Assembly: GCA_020162035.1 (NCBI GenBank)
Contig: JAIUNM010000020.1
Location: 1-64,000, forward strand
DNA from: Bacteroidota bacterium
Lineage (GTDB): Bacteria > Bacteroidota > Bacteroidia > B-17B0 > Aurantibacillaceae
Reading direction: 5' to 3'
DNA: 64,000 bases
Every line of letters begins with the position of its first letter. The stretch's first letter is position 1. The notes under the pieces are model-generated. The model was not told the origin of the DNA. It was given only the letters and a program-made list of their open reading frames with translations, and made no database searches. The position numbers were made by a program, and so were the translations under genes. Positions 63,889 through 64,000 of this stretch are shown here, piece after piece.

Positions 63889-64000
63889 TTTTAAGTTTAA
63901 ATTTAATTAAAACACAAGCTCCATTTTTATTTTTAGTAGTAATACTTGCTTTTATTTTTTGACAAAATAAATTAATTAATTTAAATCCTAATGATTTTTT
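63878..64000 (-). CDS. Sensor histidine kinase, C-terminal end only
   Basis: Forty codons enter from the window edge and stop at TAA (63880-63878). The end SLGFKLINLFCQKIKASIT fits the G-box and last strand of a HATPase domain (GLGxxLVxxLxxQLxGxI). The overlap with the response regulator supports the pairing. Everything upstream lies outside the window. Confidence 0.75.
   Translation of the reverse strand, partial: KKSLGFKLINLFCQKIKASITTKNKNGACVLIKFKLKNEK

Noticed and set aside
1..64000. CRISPR arrays, insertion sequences, prophage or toxin-antitoxin modules
   Set aside because: No regularly spaced repeats, transposase, integrase or inverted terminal repeats were seen on either strand.

Overview
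This window is chromosomal DNA of a Bacteroidota bacterium, probably Flavobacteriales-like; I cannot name a genus. The signs are very A+T-rich DNA, signal peptides ending in Ala-Gln, two type A and one type B secretion-sorting domains of the type IX secretion system (T9SS), two PorP/SprF plus OmpA/PD40 gene pairs, and promoters that fit the Bacteroidota pattern TTTG-N19/20-TAnnTTTG. I see no insertion sequence, phage, plasmid gene or CRISPR array.

Layout. 1-866 (-): 5' part of a fibre-like surface protein put out of frame by a run of 11 C. 1.0-5.2 kb: mnmA, a 2-oxoacid dehydrogenase E2, a small lipoprotein and a ureohydrolase-fold protein that has lost metal ligands. 5.2-10.8 kb: a lipoprotein, a class A beta-lactamase-fold serine hydrolase and a large T9SS-sorted peptidoglycan amidase. 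10.8-20.6 kb, mainly minus strand: lipoprotein MsrB, a GT-C-like membrane protein, a secreted RidA, alaS, dgkA (plus strand), the tightly overlapping operon gpmA-HAD-map-EEP phosphatase, and a glucosaminidase. 20.7-32 kb: prolyl oligopeptidase, T9SS-sorted M14 carboxypeptidase, an unknown 558-residue protein, PpiD-like foldase, TraB/GumN protein, and LemA with two TPM-domain proteins. 32-40 kb: lipoprotein, TPR/SpoIIE phosphatase, Cys/Lys-rich mini-protein, CorC-like protein, methyltransferase, class III aminotransferase and a membrane spermidine-synthase-like protein. 40-48 kb: OmpA/PD40 plus PorP/SprF pair, 40-residue lipoprotein, orphan OmpR-type regulator, DUF255 protein and tsaB. 48-58 kb: one long surface operon of two paralogous fibre proteins, a type B sorting-domain protein, SprF-like and OmpA/PD40 proteins. 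58-64 kb: eukaryotic-type citrate synthase, rpe, tRNA-Cys, idi, two envelope proteins, and a LuxR-type regulator with the end of its histidine kinase.

How the genes work together. Housekeeping genes are mixed with a heavy cell-surface investment: secreted hydrolases, cell-wall enzymes, T9SS cargo and the outer-membrane/periplasmic partners that display it.

Most unusual signal. Three genes (minus strand from 43312, minus strand from 18023, plus strand from 38927) have no ATG, GTG or TTG that could give a complete N-terminus, yet each has an in-frame ATT at exactly the right place. In two of them, and possibly a third (45349), the ATT lies in ATTAA, sharing its last T with the stop codon of the upstream gene. 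This suggests that ATT is an ordinary start codon here. Several non-ATG genes also start only 4-9 bases after a -7 box, so they may be leaderless. Gene callers limited to ATG/GTG/TTG would truncate such genes. The second notable signal is the C11 tract, which looks like an on/off switch for a surface protein, unless it is a sequencing error.
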